From: Alviniconcha marisindica
Lineage: Eukaryota > Mollusca > Gastropoda > Provannidae
DNA length: 64,000 bases
Assembly (NCBI GenBank): GCA_018857735.1
Contig: JABMCL010003147.1
Coordinates: 77,501 to 141,500 of the forward strand
Reading direction: 5' to 3'
Of this stretch, positions 43,273-53,603 are shown piece by piece. The notes below the pieces were generated by a model. The model was given only the letters and a program-made list of their open reading frames with translations. It was not told where the DNA came from and searched no databases. Numbering within the stretch: position 1 is the stretch's first letter; the number at the start of each line of letters is the position of its first letter. Made by a program: the position numbers and the translations under genes.

Positions 43273-43998
43273 TCAGAGTTCAGGAGCTGTGTGAAAGTCG
43301 CGGTGGCTGTCCGTCCTGGGCTTTCCGTCCTAATGAGCCTTAAGCCCGTTCTTAACTGGGCGAACGTTTGTTCGCCGAACATACTTCGGACACTTCGACG
43401 AACTATGATTCGTTTCTTAATTGAACTTTTAGTTCGCCGAATATGGTTCGGACAGTCCAAACTTTACTTCATTCTCAACTGGCTTGTAATGAGATGCAAG
43501 CTTCGGCCCGAACTTGCGGCAGACGCGCAGCAGACAGCATGATCGAAAATGTAGGCTAAAGTCAAGTCAAGTCAAGTCAATATACTTTCATCATCCCTCA
43601 CAGGGTACTTCAACTAACTACTATCTCATTCTGGGTCTCCGAGACAAGGCTGCGCCTCCACAAGTCAACAAATAAACAAATTCCCTCCGAAGCGAGTGAA
43701 GAACCTAGTGACACCGTCATCCATTTTTATTTTTATTTTTTCTTCATCCACATAGCCAATCAGAGGCAATGCTCGTCGAATAGGGCGAATGTTCCCAGAA
43801 CATGTTGAGCGAAGCTTTTTTTTACCCCGAATATAGCTTCAACGAATACTTCCAACTAGGTTCGCGAAGAAAAGTTGGCCCAATTAAGAACCAACTAGCT
43901 TCGCCGAATACTTCCAACTAGGTTCGCGAAGAAACATTCGCCCAATTAAGAACCGGCTTTACGGTTTCTGTGGACGTAAAGCAATACTGAACCGTGCT
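43273..43998 (+). mobile_element. Family D retroposon copy, split by a MITE
   Basis: The left part (TTCAGGAGCTGTGTGAAAGT ... CCGTCCTAATGAGCCTTA) ends at 43342. The right part (TTACGGTTTCTGTGGACGTA ... GCAATACTGA) resumes at 43959. The undisturbed relative at 55838-56003 reads straight through at the same point. Related sequence (CACAGTTTGTCCCTAATATG) continues to about 44050. Confidence 0.85.
43343..43958. mobile_element. 616-bp MITE with terminal inverted repeats and TTA target duplication
   Basis: The left end AGCCCGTTCTTAACTGGGCG and the reverse complement of the right end AGCCGGTTCTTAATTGGGCG match at 18 of 20 bases, and the similarity runs on for about 15 more. TTA lies on both sides (43340-43342 and 43959-43961). 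A 3-bp TTA/TWA duplication is typical of PIF/Harbinger elements. No transposase frame is present. The right end is duplicated inside the element (CGAATACTTCCAACTAGGTT occurs twice, about 43842 and 43907). A TCAAG pentamer run lies at about 43561-43582. Confidence 0.85.
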
Positions 43999-44056
43999 TC
44001 GGCACTGGTCACAGTTTGTCCCTAATATGTCATCCTGAGGACATGAAGCTCTACAG

Positions 44057-44088
<32 letters not shown>

Positions 44089-44092
44089 CCAC
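44057..44092. repeat. (CAT)n microsatellite
   Basis: A pure ATC triplet run of about 33 bases. Confidence 0.9.
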
Positions 44093-44319
44093 CACTGAGA
44101 TCTGTTGTGTCTTGTGTCCATGGCCACACAGGCACTGTTTATGGTTTATGGAGAGATAGCCTAGCTTTTCAGCTATCAAGATTAGTTTAAATATTTTGTT
44201 TGTTTCGTTTTTGTTTTGTTTTAGTTTTTAAAGAAGAAGCTGAGACAGCATAAGCGGAAAACGACAATAACGATGATTACAATTCAACTCTCAAGAAGCC
44301 AAAACAGGAAGACCAACAT

Positions 44320-44720
<401 letters not shown>

Positions 44721-44879
44721 ACCATCGTCACCATCACCACCATCAGCGCCATCACCACCCTGTTTTCTGTGTCATGCTCCTCTTCTCCTCTCCGGTATCT
44801 CCACGGCATGCATGGGAATACGTTCCCGCAACAGTCGCTCTGAATACACACCCAAAACAAAACAAAAAAGAAGAAAGGA

Positions 44880-44925
44880 GAACGAAAAAGAGAGAGACAC
44901 AGAGAGAGAGGGGGGGGAGACAGGG

Positions 44926-44956
<31 letters not shown>

Positions 44957-44987
44957 GACGGAGAGAGAAAGACGCAGAGAGAAAGAC

Positions 44988-45018
<31 letters not shown>

Positions 45019-45090
45019 CAGAGACAGATAAAAAGAGAGAAAGAGAGAGACAGAGAGAGAGACAGAGAGAGAGAGAGACAGAACAGAGAC

Positions 45091-45125
<35 letters not shown>

Positions 45126-45178
45126 GAGACAGAACAGAGACAGAGAGAGAGAAACTGAAACAAAGAGAGAGGCAGCCA
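44880..45178. repeat. (GAGA/GACA)n purine tract
   Basis: About 300 bases of GA and GACA repeats, with ACAGAACAGAGACAGAGAGA present twice. Confidence 0.95.
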
Positions 45179-45446
45179 CACAGAAAGGCGCCTCTGCGGG
45201 AGGCACTAAAAATCAGGTTTAATCAAAGGTTAATTGAGCGATACCTGGGAACACGGCTCTGCACGCCAAAGGCCAAAGACTTCTAATGTAGCGACAAATC
45301 ACCCTGAATGTCAATGCGCAGCAACAGCCGAAGTACCCGGCAGTTCGGCCTTGACACGGATGCCGGGTATGGCGTCACAAGAACCTGTCAGCGCCTGCGT
45401 CATGGACCAGTATAATATATAGGTCCTTGCCTGCACCTTACCGTTG

Positions 45447-45723
45447 GTGAGCCGGTTTGGCACTCCTTTCCGCTTTGGCTCTCCTTTCGCTTCAAAAGTT
45501 GTGGTCTGTGGACACCGTCTTGCGACTATGTCCCTCACAATGAATGAAACATTCAAATGGCTCTCATCGTTGCCCACCTTAATGCAGAAGTCATTCTGGT
45601 GGTGACAGTGTAGCGATAGGTATATAATCTCCCTCTTCCCCCACCTCGATACCCCCCCCCCCCCCTTCTCCCCGTCCCTAACAAGCCTTATGATTTCTGT
45701 GGACGTTAAGCACCATGTTTACC
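45447..45723 (+). mobile_element. SINE, tail A, with deleted Pol III promoter
   Basis: GAGCCGGTTTGGC is joined directly to ACTCCTTTCCGCTTTGGCTC; about 50 bases with most of the A box and the B box are missing. The central domain, the C-rich middle and tail A (TGTGGACGTTAAGCACCATG, TTTAC) are intact. This copy cannot use the normal internal promoter. Confidence 0.85.
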
Positions 45724-45789
45724 TTAGCTTACCGTTGAGTCTCATTGCCAATCGCCATCAAGCCGAGGCTCCTCCCAGCTATAACATGA

Positions 45790-46520
45790 CCTATGACCTC
45801 TTGTGAGAAAGGGCGCCTTATAAATATAACCTATTATTGTATGACGCCATAAGCTCTTATGAAAAAGGGTGCTCTATAAATATAACCTATTATTGTATGA
45901 CGCCATAAGCTCTTATGAAAAAGGGTGCTCTATAAATATAACCTATTATTGTATGACGCCATAAGCTCTTATGAAAAAGGGTGCTCTATAAATATAACCT
46001 ATTATTGTATGACGCCATAAGCTCTTATGAAAAAGGGTGCTCTATAAATATAACCTATTATTGTATGACGCCATAAGCTCTTATGAAAAAGGGTGCTCTA
46101 TAAATATAACCTATTATTGTATGACGCCATAAGCTCTTATGAAAAAGGGGGCTCTATAAATATAACCTATTATTGTTCGGCGCCATAAGCTCTTATGAGA
46201 AAGGGCGCTTTATAGATATAACCTATTATTGTATGACGCCATAAGCTCTTATGGGAAAGGGCGCTCGATAAATACAACCTATTATTGTACGGCGCCATAA
46301 GCTCTTGTGAGAAAAAGGGCTTCATAAATGTAACTTATTGTTTATTGCAAGGCTGTATAAGCACTTAAGAGTGTTGTGAGAAAGGGCGCGTCATAAATGC
46401 ACGTAACTTATTACTGCAAGGCGTCGAACGCTCTTGTGGAAGAAGGACACTTTATCAGATTTAACTTATTATTAAAAGACGCTCTGAGCCCTTGTAAGAA
46501 AGGGCGCCTCATAAATGTAA
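45790..46520 (+). repeat. 56-bp satellite made from a retroposon tail (tail I)
   Basis: The unit is ATGACGCCATAAGCTCTTAT, GAAAAAGGGTGCTCTATAAA and TATAACCTATTATTGT. About seven near-perfect copies (45841-46170) are followed by about six diverged ones to 46520, the last ending in ATTATTATTATTATAGG. The sequence GAGAAAGGGCGCNTTATAAA with ATTATT resembles single retroposon ends (15200). Every unit carries a TATA-like TATAAATATA. Confidence 0.9.
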
Positions 46521-46978
46521 GTTACCATCAATATTATTATTATTATTATAGGTCACACGAGCGTAGCCCGGGGGGTGGGAGGGATACAGAGAGGAAGTCC
46601 GTGGCGATCAGAGAGAACAACCCCGAAGGGCTGTCACACAGTCAGTCACCAAGCCGTTCCGACCACGGACCTACGGACCAAGGAAGGGAGCTTGTCTAGC
46701 CAGGCTGACCAGTGGGCGACTTAGCTGCGGATCGCCCCGCTTGGTGGCGCTGGGCATATTTGGGGCTTTGACAAAGCTGAAGTCAGCTGCAAATGATCTC
46801 CCCAGGTGGCGCTGGGCCTATTTGGGCAGTGCAATGCTCAAGCCAGCAAAGTCGCTCATTGCCAGCGTGCCTATGAGCCACCGGGAACACTCTTAATTTG
46901 ACAGCCTCACTGAAGACGGCCGCCTGCCAACACCGGTTGTCTGTCACCCACAATGGCTGCATGGCCAGCCGCGTCCTT
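46521..46978. other. Unassigned sequence with a short duplication
   Basis: GGTGGCGCTGGGCATATTTG and GGTGGCGCTGGGCCTATTTG occur at about 46743 and 46805. No gene is supported. Confidence 0.35.
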
Positions 46979-47222
46979 CGTCTCACGGTATTTGTGGTGG
47001 TGGAAAACCTGGGTCACACGCGCCGGGTTTGTTGCCGCGTCTCACGGTATTTGTGGTGGTGGAAAACCTGGGTCACACGCGCCGGGTTTGTTGCCGCGTC
47101 TCACGGTATTTGTGGTGGCGGAAAACCTGGGTCACACACCGTGTTTGTTGCCGCGTCTCACGGTTGTGGTGGTGGAAAACCTGGGTCACACACCGTGTTT
47201 GTTGCCGCGTCTCACGTGCAAA
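46979..47222 (+). repeat. 59-bp minisatellite, four copies
   Basis: The unit carries GTCTCACGGTATTTGTGGTG, GTGGAAAACCTGGGTCACAC and GTTTGTTGCC. Copies begin at 46981, 47040 and 47099; the last units are shortened. Confidence 0.9.
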
Positions 47223-47325
47223 TACAATTCAAATGTCGGAGCTTCTCGGCTGCTGACTGACTCCCTTGTCGGCCTGTACTGTCACTGTGGTGGTGGCGGT
47301 GTTGGGAAAACTGTCCCCCACAATC

Positions 47326-47344
47326 TCTCTCTCTCTCTCATCTC

Positions 47345-47384
<40 letters not shown>

Positions 47385-47709
47385 CACACACACACACCCA
47401 CACACTCTCTCTCCCCCCCCCCCCCCCCTCTCACACACACACTACCTCTCTCTCTCTCTCTCTCTCTTCCACACACACAACACACCTCTCTCTCCCACAC
47501 ACACACACACACACACTCTCTCTCTCTTCTATCTCACCACACACACACACCCCTCTCTGTCTCTCTCTCTCTCTGTCTCTCTCTCTCTCTCTCTCTTCTC
47601 TGTCTCATCTCTCCGCCTCTCTCTCTCTCACGCACACACACACACTCCTCTTCTCTATCTCTCTGTCTCTGTCTCTGTCTTCTCAGCACTCTGTCTTCTC
47701 TCTCCTCTC

Positions 47710-47767
<58 letters not shown>

Positions 47768-47903
47768 CACACCACACCACACACACACACACCACCCACA
47801 TCACACACACACACAACACACACCACACACTCTCTCTCTCTCTCCTCTTCTCCTCTCTCTCTCTCTCACACAACACACACATCCACCACTCTACTCTCTC
47901 TCT

Positions 47904-47969
<66 letters not shown>

Positions 47970-48006
47970 CTCACACACACACACCTCTCTCTCCCACCAT
48001 CCACAC

Positions 48007-48079
<73 letters not shown>

Positions 48080-48165
48080 CACACACACACCCCACCACAC
48101 ACACACCCTACCCTCCACCAAACACACTCTCCTCTCTCTCCCTCCACTCACAACCTCTCTCTCCT
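47326..48165. repeat. (CT)n / (CA)n pyrimidine-rich block
   Basis: About 840 bases of alternating CT and CA tracts with C-runs. It is the largest such block in the window. Its 480-codon plus-strand open frame is composed of Ser-Leu and His-Thr repeats and is not a gene. Confidence 0.95.
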
Positions 48166-48284
48166 CACATCCCAAGCTGCTTCCCACCGCACACGACCCA
48201 CTCCGCCGGGCCTGCACTGACGACCTGTGCTGTCATCAATCCCAGGGAGGCTGGGACGTATTGCCGCACCGCAGCACTGGGATC

Positions 48285-48945
48285 TCATCTCGCCGTAAAC
48301 ACGACGCTGCATGGACAGAGGGCATGGTTATACATCTCGCCGTAAACACAACGCTGCATGGACAGAGGGCATGGCTATACATCTCGCCGTAAACACGACG
48401 CTGCATGGACAGAGGGCATGGTTATACATCTCGCCGTAAACACGACGCTGCATGGACAGAGGGCATGGCTATACATCTCGCCGTAAACACGGCGCTGCAT
48501 AGACAGAGGGCATGGTTATACATCTCGCCGTAAACACGACGCTGCATGGACAGAGGGCATGGCTATACATCTCGCCGTAAACACGACGCTGCATGGACAG
48601 AGGGCATGGCTATACATCTCGCCGTAAACACGACGCTGCATGGACAGAGGGCATGGCTATACATCTCGCCGTAAACACGACGCTGCATGGACAGAGGGCA
48701 TGGTATACATCTCGCCGTAAACACGACGCTGCATGGACAGAGGGCATGCTTTATACATCTCGCCGTAAACACGACGCTGCATGGACAGAGGGCATGGCTA
48801 TACATCTCGCCGTAAACACGACGCTGCATGGACAGAGGGCATGGCTATACATCTCGCCGTAAACACGACGCTGCATGGACAGAGGGCATGGCTATACATC
48901 TCGCCGTAAACACGACGCTGCATGGACAGAGGGCATGCTTATACA
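48285..48945 (+). repeat. 47-bp satellite
   Basis: Fourteen copies of TACATCTCGCCGTAAACACG, ACGCTGCATGGACAGAGGGC and ATGGCTA, nearly identical. GTTATA/GCTATA variants alternate on the left side. Confidence 0.95.
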
Positions 48946-48959
48946 ACTGCAGCTAGACT

Positions 48960-50900
48960 ATAGCGTTAGTCTCGCCGCACACATGAACCGTATGGCTTAT
49001 CAGGGACGGGTGAAGAGTGGGATAGGAAACGAGAGCCGAGGCCCACAGCTCCTGAACTCTGACTCCTGAGCTTCTTCTTTCGAGGACAATGTAAGGCTTA
49101 TTAGGGACGGGGAGAGGGGGGGGGGGGAAGGAACGACAGCAATTCCCGTACACACAGCTCCTGAGCTCTGTTACTCCGAAGTTTCTTCTTTCACGGTGCT
49201 TTACGTCCACAGAAACCGTAAGGCTTATCAGGGACGGGGGAAGAGTGGGATAGGGAATGAGAGTCCAGGCCCCCCTCCCTGCGTGTTCACACAGCTCCCC
49301 TGAGCTCTGACTCGTGAACTTCTCTCTTGCTTGGTGCTTTACGTCCACAGAAGCCGTGTGGTTTATCAGGGACGGGGAAGACCGGGACAGGGATAGAAAG
49401 CCCAAGCCCACCTCCCGAGCTCTGGACCAAGGTTAGTAAGTAAGTAATCATGATGCTTTAGGTCCACAGGAACTGTATGGCTTATTAGGGACGGGGGAAG
49501 AGTGGGACAGGGAATGAGAGCAGTTCCTGCACACACAGCTCCTGAGCTCTGTGACTCCGACGTTTCTTCTTTCTTCGTGGTGCTTTACGTCCACAGAAAC
49601 CGTATGGCTTATCAGGGACGGGGAAGACTGGGACAGGGAATAGAAAGCGCAGGCCCACCTCCCTTTGACACGGCTCCTGAACTCTGACTCCTGAGCTTCT
49701 TCTTTTAGGTCCACAGAAACCGTAAGGCTTATTAGGGACGGGGAAAGAATGGGACAAGGAAGGATAGCAATTCCTGTACACACAGCTCCTGAGCTCTGAC
49801 TCCTGAGCTTCTTCTTTCGCGGTGCTTTACGTCCGCAGAAACCGTAAGGCTTATCAGGGACGGGGGAAGAATGGGATAGGGAATGAGAACCTAGACCCAC
49901 CTCCCCGTTCTTCACACAGTTCCCGAGCTCTGATTCTTGATCTTTTTCTTTCGTGGTACTTTACGTCCACAGAAATACCGTACGGCTTATCAGGGACGGG
50001 GGAAGAATGGGAAAGGTAATGAGAGCCCAGACCCACCTCCCTGTTCACACGTAATCATGGTGCTTTACGTCCACAGGAACCGTATGGCTTTTCAGGGACG
50101 GGGGAACATAGGGAACAGAAAGCCCTAGCCCACCTCCCTGCGTGTTCACACAGCTCCTGAGCTCTGACTCCTGAGCTTCCTGTTTACTGGCGCTTTACGT
50201 CCACAGAAAGACCGTAAGGCTTATTAGGGACGGGGAAAGAATGGCTGGGTCTCTCGGGGATGAGAGCCGAGGCCCACTCTCTGCGTGTTCACACGGCTCC
50301 TTGAGCTCTGACTCCTGAGCTTCTTCTTTGCTGGTGCTTTACGTCCACAGAAACCTTAAGGCTTATCAGGGACGGGGGGGGGGAAGAATGGGATAGGAAA
50401 CAGAAAACCGAGGCCCACTCCCTGCGTGTTGACACGGCTCCCGAGTTCTGTGGATGCAATCATAATTATTGGGTGTGCGCCGCGCGAGTCCGTCCGGCTT
50501 ATCAGGGACGGGGGAAGAATGGGAAAGGCAATGAGAGCCCAGACCCACCTCCCTGTTCACACGTAATCATGATGCTTTACGTCCACAGGAACCGTATGGC
50601 TTTTCAGGGACGGGGGAACATAGGGAACAGAAAGCCCTAGCCCACCTCCCTGCGTGTTCACACAGCTCCTGAGCTCTGACTCCTGAGCTTCCTGTTTACT
50701 GGCGCTTTTTTCGTCCACAGAAAGACCGTAAGGCTTATTAGGGACGGGGAAAGAATGGCTGGGTCTCTCGGGGATGAGAGCCGAGGCCCACTCTCTGCGT
50801 GTTCACACGGCTCCTTGAGCTCTGACTCCTGAGCTTCTTCTTTACTGGTGCTTTACGTCCACAGAAACCTTAAGGCTTATCAGGGACGGGGGGGGGGAAG
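48960..50900 (-). repeat. Satellite of family D retroposon ends, unit ~115-145 bp
   Basis: About 14 units carry GGTGCTTTACGTCCACAGAA, CCGTAAGGCTTATCAGGGAC and CACAGCTCCTGAGCTCTGAC. This is the reverse of family D (GAGCTGTGTGAAAGT ... CTAATAAGCC ... TGTGGACGTAAAGCA) seen singly at 29250 and 43273. Units differ in length because of indels in the GGGGAAGAATGGGA part. Confidence 0.9.
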
Positions 50901-51010
50901 AATGGGATAGGAAACAGAAAACCGAGGCCCACTCCCTGCGTGTTGACACGGCTCCCGAGTTCTGTGGATGCAATCATAATTATTGGGTGTGCGCCGCGCG
51001 AGTCCGTCCG
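49983..51010. repeat. ~513-bp tandem segmental duplication
   Basis: 49983-50494 and 50495-51010 are almost identical over about 512-514 bases. Both include the phrases CATAATTATTGGGTGTGCGC and GAACCGTATGGCTTTTCAGG; the second copy has a TTTTTT-type 2-base insertion near 50706. This is a recent higher-order duplication inside the family D array. Confidence 0.9.
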
Positions 51011-51099
51011 GTCCGTCACGGTCGTCAGTGACCGCCGGCCTCGTCTCTTCATCAGTGGACACGAGGCCAGAGCTTGGTTGGATGGCTGCTTTGACGCCG

Positions 51100-51480
51100 T
51101 GCTGTCTCCGAAGAGGTACTGGAAGGTTAGTTAGTTGGTGCTTTGAGCCCAGTCAACCACAAAGGGTTCGGGCTAACAACGAATGTAGGTTTACCTCCCA
51201 GTTATTTATACAGGAAAGTGTCCCAGGAGGTGTTGCTGAAGAGGGAGACTATACAGAACACTAACTACACTGTCACTACCAGAAATGATTTCTGCATTAA
51301 GATACGGGCAGAGATGTGAGCCGTTTTAGCGTTTCGTTAACTGTAAGGGATAAAAGTCACAAGACAGTGTCCACAGACCACAACTTTTGAAGAGAAAGGA
51401 TCAAGAGCCGAAGCGGAATCGAACCCGAGGTCCTTCTGCTGACCAGCCTAACGCCTGACCGCTAGGCCAAACCGGCTCAC
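51100..51480 (-). mobile_element. Full-length SINE, tail B, with a small insertion in the tail
   Basis: The head (51404-51479) keeps both promoter boxes on the minus strand: TTTGGCCTAGCGGTCAGGCG and CGGGTTCGATTCCGC. The central domain is present. In the tail, TGTCTCCGAAGAGGTACTGG is separated from CCCAGGAGGTG by about 100 bases holding TTAGTTAGTTGGTGCTTTGA and GCCCAGTCAACCAC, which look like tail H material. Confidence 0.8.
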
Positions 51481-51527
51481 TCACGCTTCCAGAGCAAATT
51501 CGACGTTTCTTCACGTCCACAGAGGGC

Positions 51528-51773
51528 ACGAGAGTGTTAATTAGCGCTTAAAAGACGTGCACACAAACACAACAAGGACCTGAGTCGCCTCCGGTAACTC
51601 TCACTTGGCATGCGAGTAAATACAATGATGAGAATGTTCCTGTGGCGGAGTTAACGTTCCTTGTATTTACTCGCATGCCAGGTTGAGAGTTACTGTAGGC
51701 GACTCGGGTCTTTGTTGTCGTTGTGTTCGTGTGACGTCTTCCGAGCGCTAATTAACACTCCCTTGTGTGCTGA
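51528..51773. mobile_element. Foldback DNA element family G, near-palindromic copy
   Basis: Arms of about 100 bases (51528-51627 and 51662-51773) are inverted copies. Examples are GTAACTCTCACTTGGCATGC with GCATGCCAGGTTGAGAGTTA, and TGTTAATTAGCGCT with AGCGCTAATTAACA. The loop is about 35 bases. The right end is CTCCCTTGTGTGCTGAT; the left end is truncated. Confidence 0.85.
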
Positions 51774-52138
51774 TTCTGGGCCTCGTTCTATTTCAGATTA
51801 CGAACAAAATGGAGCCGGCCCATAGTTATCTACGTTTGATTTGATTTTGATTTTTTATGTATGTTTCTTTGTTTTTAGGCCAGCTTCCCGTCTTCACTTC
51901 GGTCCGGTTTCTCCTTTAATTCGGTTCGGTTTCTCCTTTAATTATGTCTTTGCTCGCTCCGCGGCCTTGTCACCAGACGTGCTGACAGGCGCCCGGCGCC
52001 CTTTGACCCCACACGCCTCGGCTGTCGGCCCGTCTGCCAGGCGGCGCTGACCTGGTCTGTAGCAGCAGCAGCTCTCTGTCATCAGTCTGCATGGCACGTC
52101 GGCTGCTGCCATCGATGTCTGTAGAGTAGTAAAGACGG

Positions 52139-52139
<1 letters not shown>
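51774..52139. other. Unassigned sequence
   Basis: Unique sequence, GC-rich from 51955 to 52110, without a recognised repeat or exon. CGGTCCGGTTTCTCCTTTAA and CGGTTCGGTTTCTCCTTTAA repeat at about 51900 and 51920. Confidence 0.35.
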
Positions 52140-52181
<42 letters not shown>

Positions 52182-52215
52182 AGAGAGAGAGAGAGAGATG
52201 GGGGGGGGGGGGGAA
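52140..52215. repeat. (GA)n with G-run
   Basis: GA repeats to 52198, then a G-run at about 52200-52212. Confidence 0.9.
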
Positions 52216-52294
52216 GAGAGATGGGGGTTGTATGGCATGTCGGTGGCTGCTATGTATTATTAGCAGGAGCTGCCATAAGTATCATTTTTACCGC

Positions 52295-52480
52295 GACAAA
52301 ACTTTTGTCGCGACAAGCACGTGTTTGTCGCGACAAAACACGTCTTCGTCACGACAAAACACTCTTTTGTCGCGACAAAAGTATGTTTGTCGCGACAAAT
52401 ACTTGTCGTGACAGAAGTGTTTTCGCGACAAAACGTTTGTCATGACAAGCACACTTTTGCCGCGACAAAATACGTGTTTT
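52295..52480. repeat. Array of the palindrome TTTGTCGCGACAAA
   Basis: Nine or so copies of the perfect palindrome TTTGTCGCGACAAA or close variants (CACGAC, CATGAC, CCGCGAC) lie 15-25 bases apart, with changing spacers such as GCACGTG, CACGTC and GTATG. The arms of one copy are shared with the next. Function is unknown to me. Confidence 0.85.
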
Positions 52481-52482
52481 GT

Positions 52483-52650
52483 GTCCGCTGATAGGTTGGT
52501 TTGGTCGTTAGCTTGTCCGCTGATAGGTTGGTTTGGTCGTTAGCTTGTCCGCTGATAGGTTGGTTTGGTCGTTAGCTTGTCCGCTGATAGGTTGGTTTGG
52601 TCGTTAGCTTGTCCGCTGATAGGTTGGTTTGGTCGTTAGCTTGTCCGCTG
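52483..52650 (+). repeat. 32-bp minisatellite
   Basis: Five identical copies of GTCCGCTGATAGGTTGGTTT followed by GGTCGTTAGCTT, with a partial sixth. Identity between copies suggests recent growth. Confidence 0.95.
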
Positions 52651-52659
52651 AGAGGTGCG

Positions 52660-52975
52660 GCATGAATAGCTCGTACGCGCCCTCCGACCCGCAAAGACCG
52701 AAGTGACCGTCAGCCACCGCCAGAACCACCATGTTAAGGAGGTGGGGACCCCGCCAATGCAAAGCAACTTGTGTACTCCGCTAACGGCTGTTTGAACAGC
52801 TGTGCGGAGAAAAGTCACAAAGACAATGTCCTAAAAAGCAACTGTAGAGAAACACCCGAAGCAAAGGATTGTCCAACTCTCTATGACAGCCCAGCTCCAC
52901 CTCCCTGCTCCTGATCACCTAGGGTTCTCTTCAGGGTCCAGCTCCACCTCCCTCCTGATCTCGCCTGGAAGTGGT
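52660..52975 (-). mobile_element. Family C SINE-like copy
   Basis: Minus-strand order: CTGGAGTGG-like end with AGGGAGGTGGAGCTGG twice (about 52890 and 52935), GGACATTGTCTTTGTGACTT, CCGCACAGCTGTTCAAACAG, ATTGGCGGGGTCCCCACCTC, CTTAACATGGTGGTTCTGGC. It matches 29338-29585 and is the most complete copy in the window. Confidence 0.7.
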
Positions 52976-52981
52976 TGGCGC

Positions 52982-53087
52982 TAAGTAAGTAAGTAAACAT
53001 GGTGCTAAACGTCTACGGAAATCAGAAGGCTTATTAGGGACGGGGAGAAGAGAGGAAGGGGGTATGGAGGTGGGAGAAGAGGTAGAT

Positions 53088-53155
<68 letters not shown>

Positions 53156-53244
53156 TGTGTATGTGTGTGTGTAGACATATATCGCTACACTCACCACCAG
53201 AATAACTCCTGCATTAAGATGGGCAGCGATGAGCCAAACCGGCT
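52982..53244 (-). mobile_element. SINE, tail A, internally deleted and carrying (TG)n
   Basis: Tail A with (TAAG)n at the left, then the purine-rich middle, an 80-base TG run at about 53090-53172, a shortened central domain (ATTAAGATGGGCAGCGATGA) and only the outer end of the head (GAGCCAAACCGGCTCA). Most of the head and half of the central domain are lost. The TG run has grown from the TATATA-like site seen in other copies. Confidence 0.8.
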
Positions 53245-53269
53245 CACAATGGTTGATGCTGTAAGCTGG

Positions 53270-53578
53270 TGCTTAACGTCCACAGAAACCATAAGGCTTA
53301 TTAGGGACAAGGAGAAGGGGGTGGGGAAGGAGGTATGGAGGTGTGTGGGGGGGGGGAGGAGATTATATACTATCGCTACACCGTCACCACCAGAATGACT
53401 TCTGCATTAAGGTGGGCAGCGATGAGAGCCATTTTAATGTTTCATAATTGTGAGGGACAAAATCACAAGACAGTGTCCACAGACCACAACTTTTGAAGAG
53501 AAAGGAGAGCCGAAGCAGATTCGAACCGAGGTCCTTCTGCCTACCAGCCTATCGCCTTACCGCTAAGCCAAACGGGAT
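53270..53578 (-). mobile_element. Full-length SINE, tail A, with 25-bp flanking direct repeats
   Basis: Tail A (GTGCTTAACGTCCACAGAAA), central domain and head are complete; the B box on the minus strand reads GGTTCGAATC. The 25-base phrase starting CACAATGGTTG and ending GTAAGCTGG lies on both sides (53245-53269 and 53579-53603) with one mismatch. It inserted right next to the older SINE at 52982. Confidence 0.85.
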
Positions 53579-53603
53579 CACAATGGTTGGTGCTGTAAGC
53601 TGG

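Noticed and set aside
46953..48392. 480-codon plus-strand open frame
   Set aside because: It crosses a 59-bp minisatellite, a CT/CA block and a 47-bp satellite. Its composition is Ser-Leu and His-Thr repeat, so it is an artefact of stop-free simple repeats.
52483..52650. CRISPR-like array of 32-bp repeats
   Set aside because: Repeats are head to tail without unique spacers, no cas genes exist, and the DNA is clearly eukaryotic.
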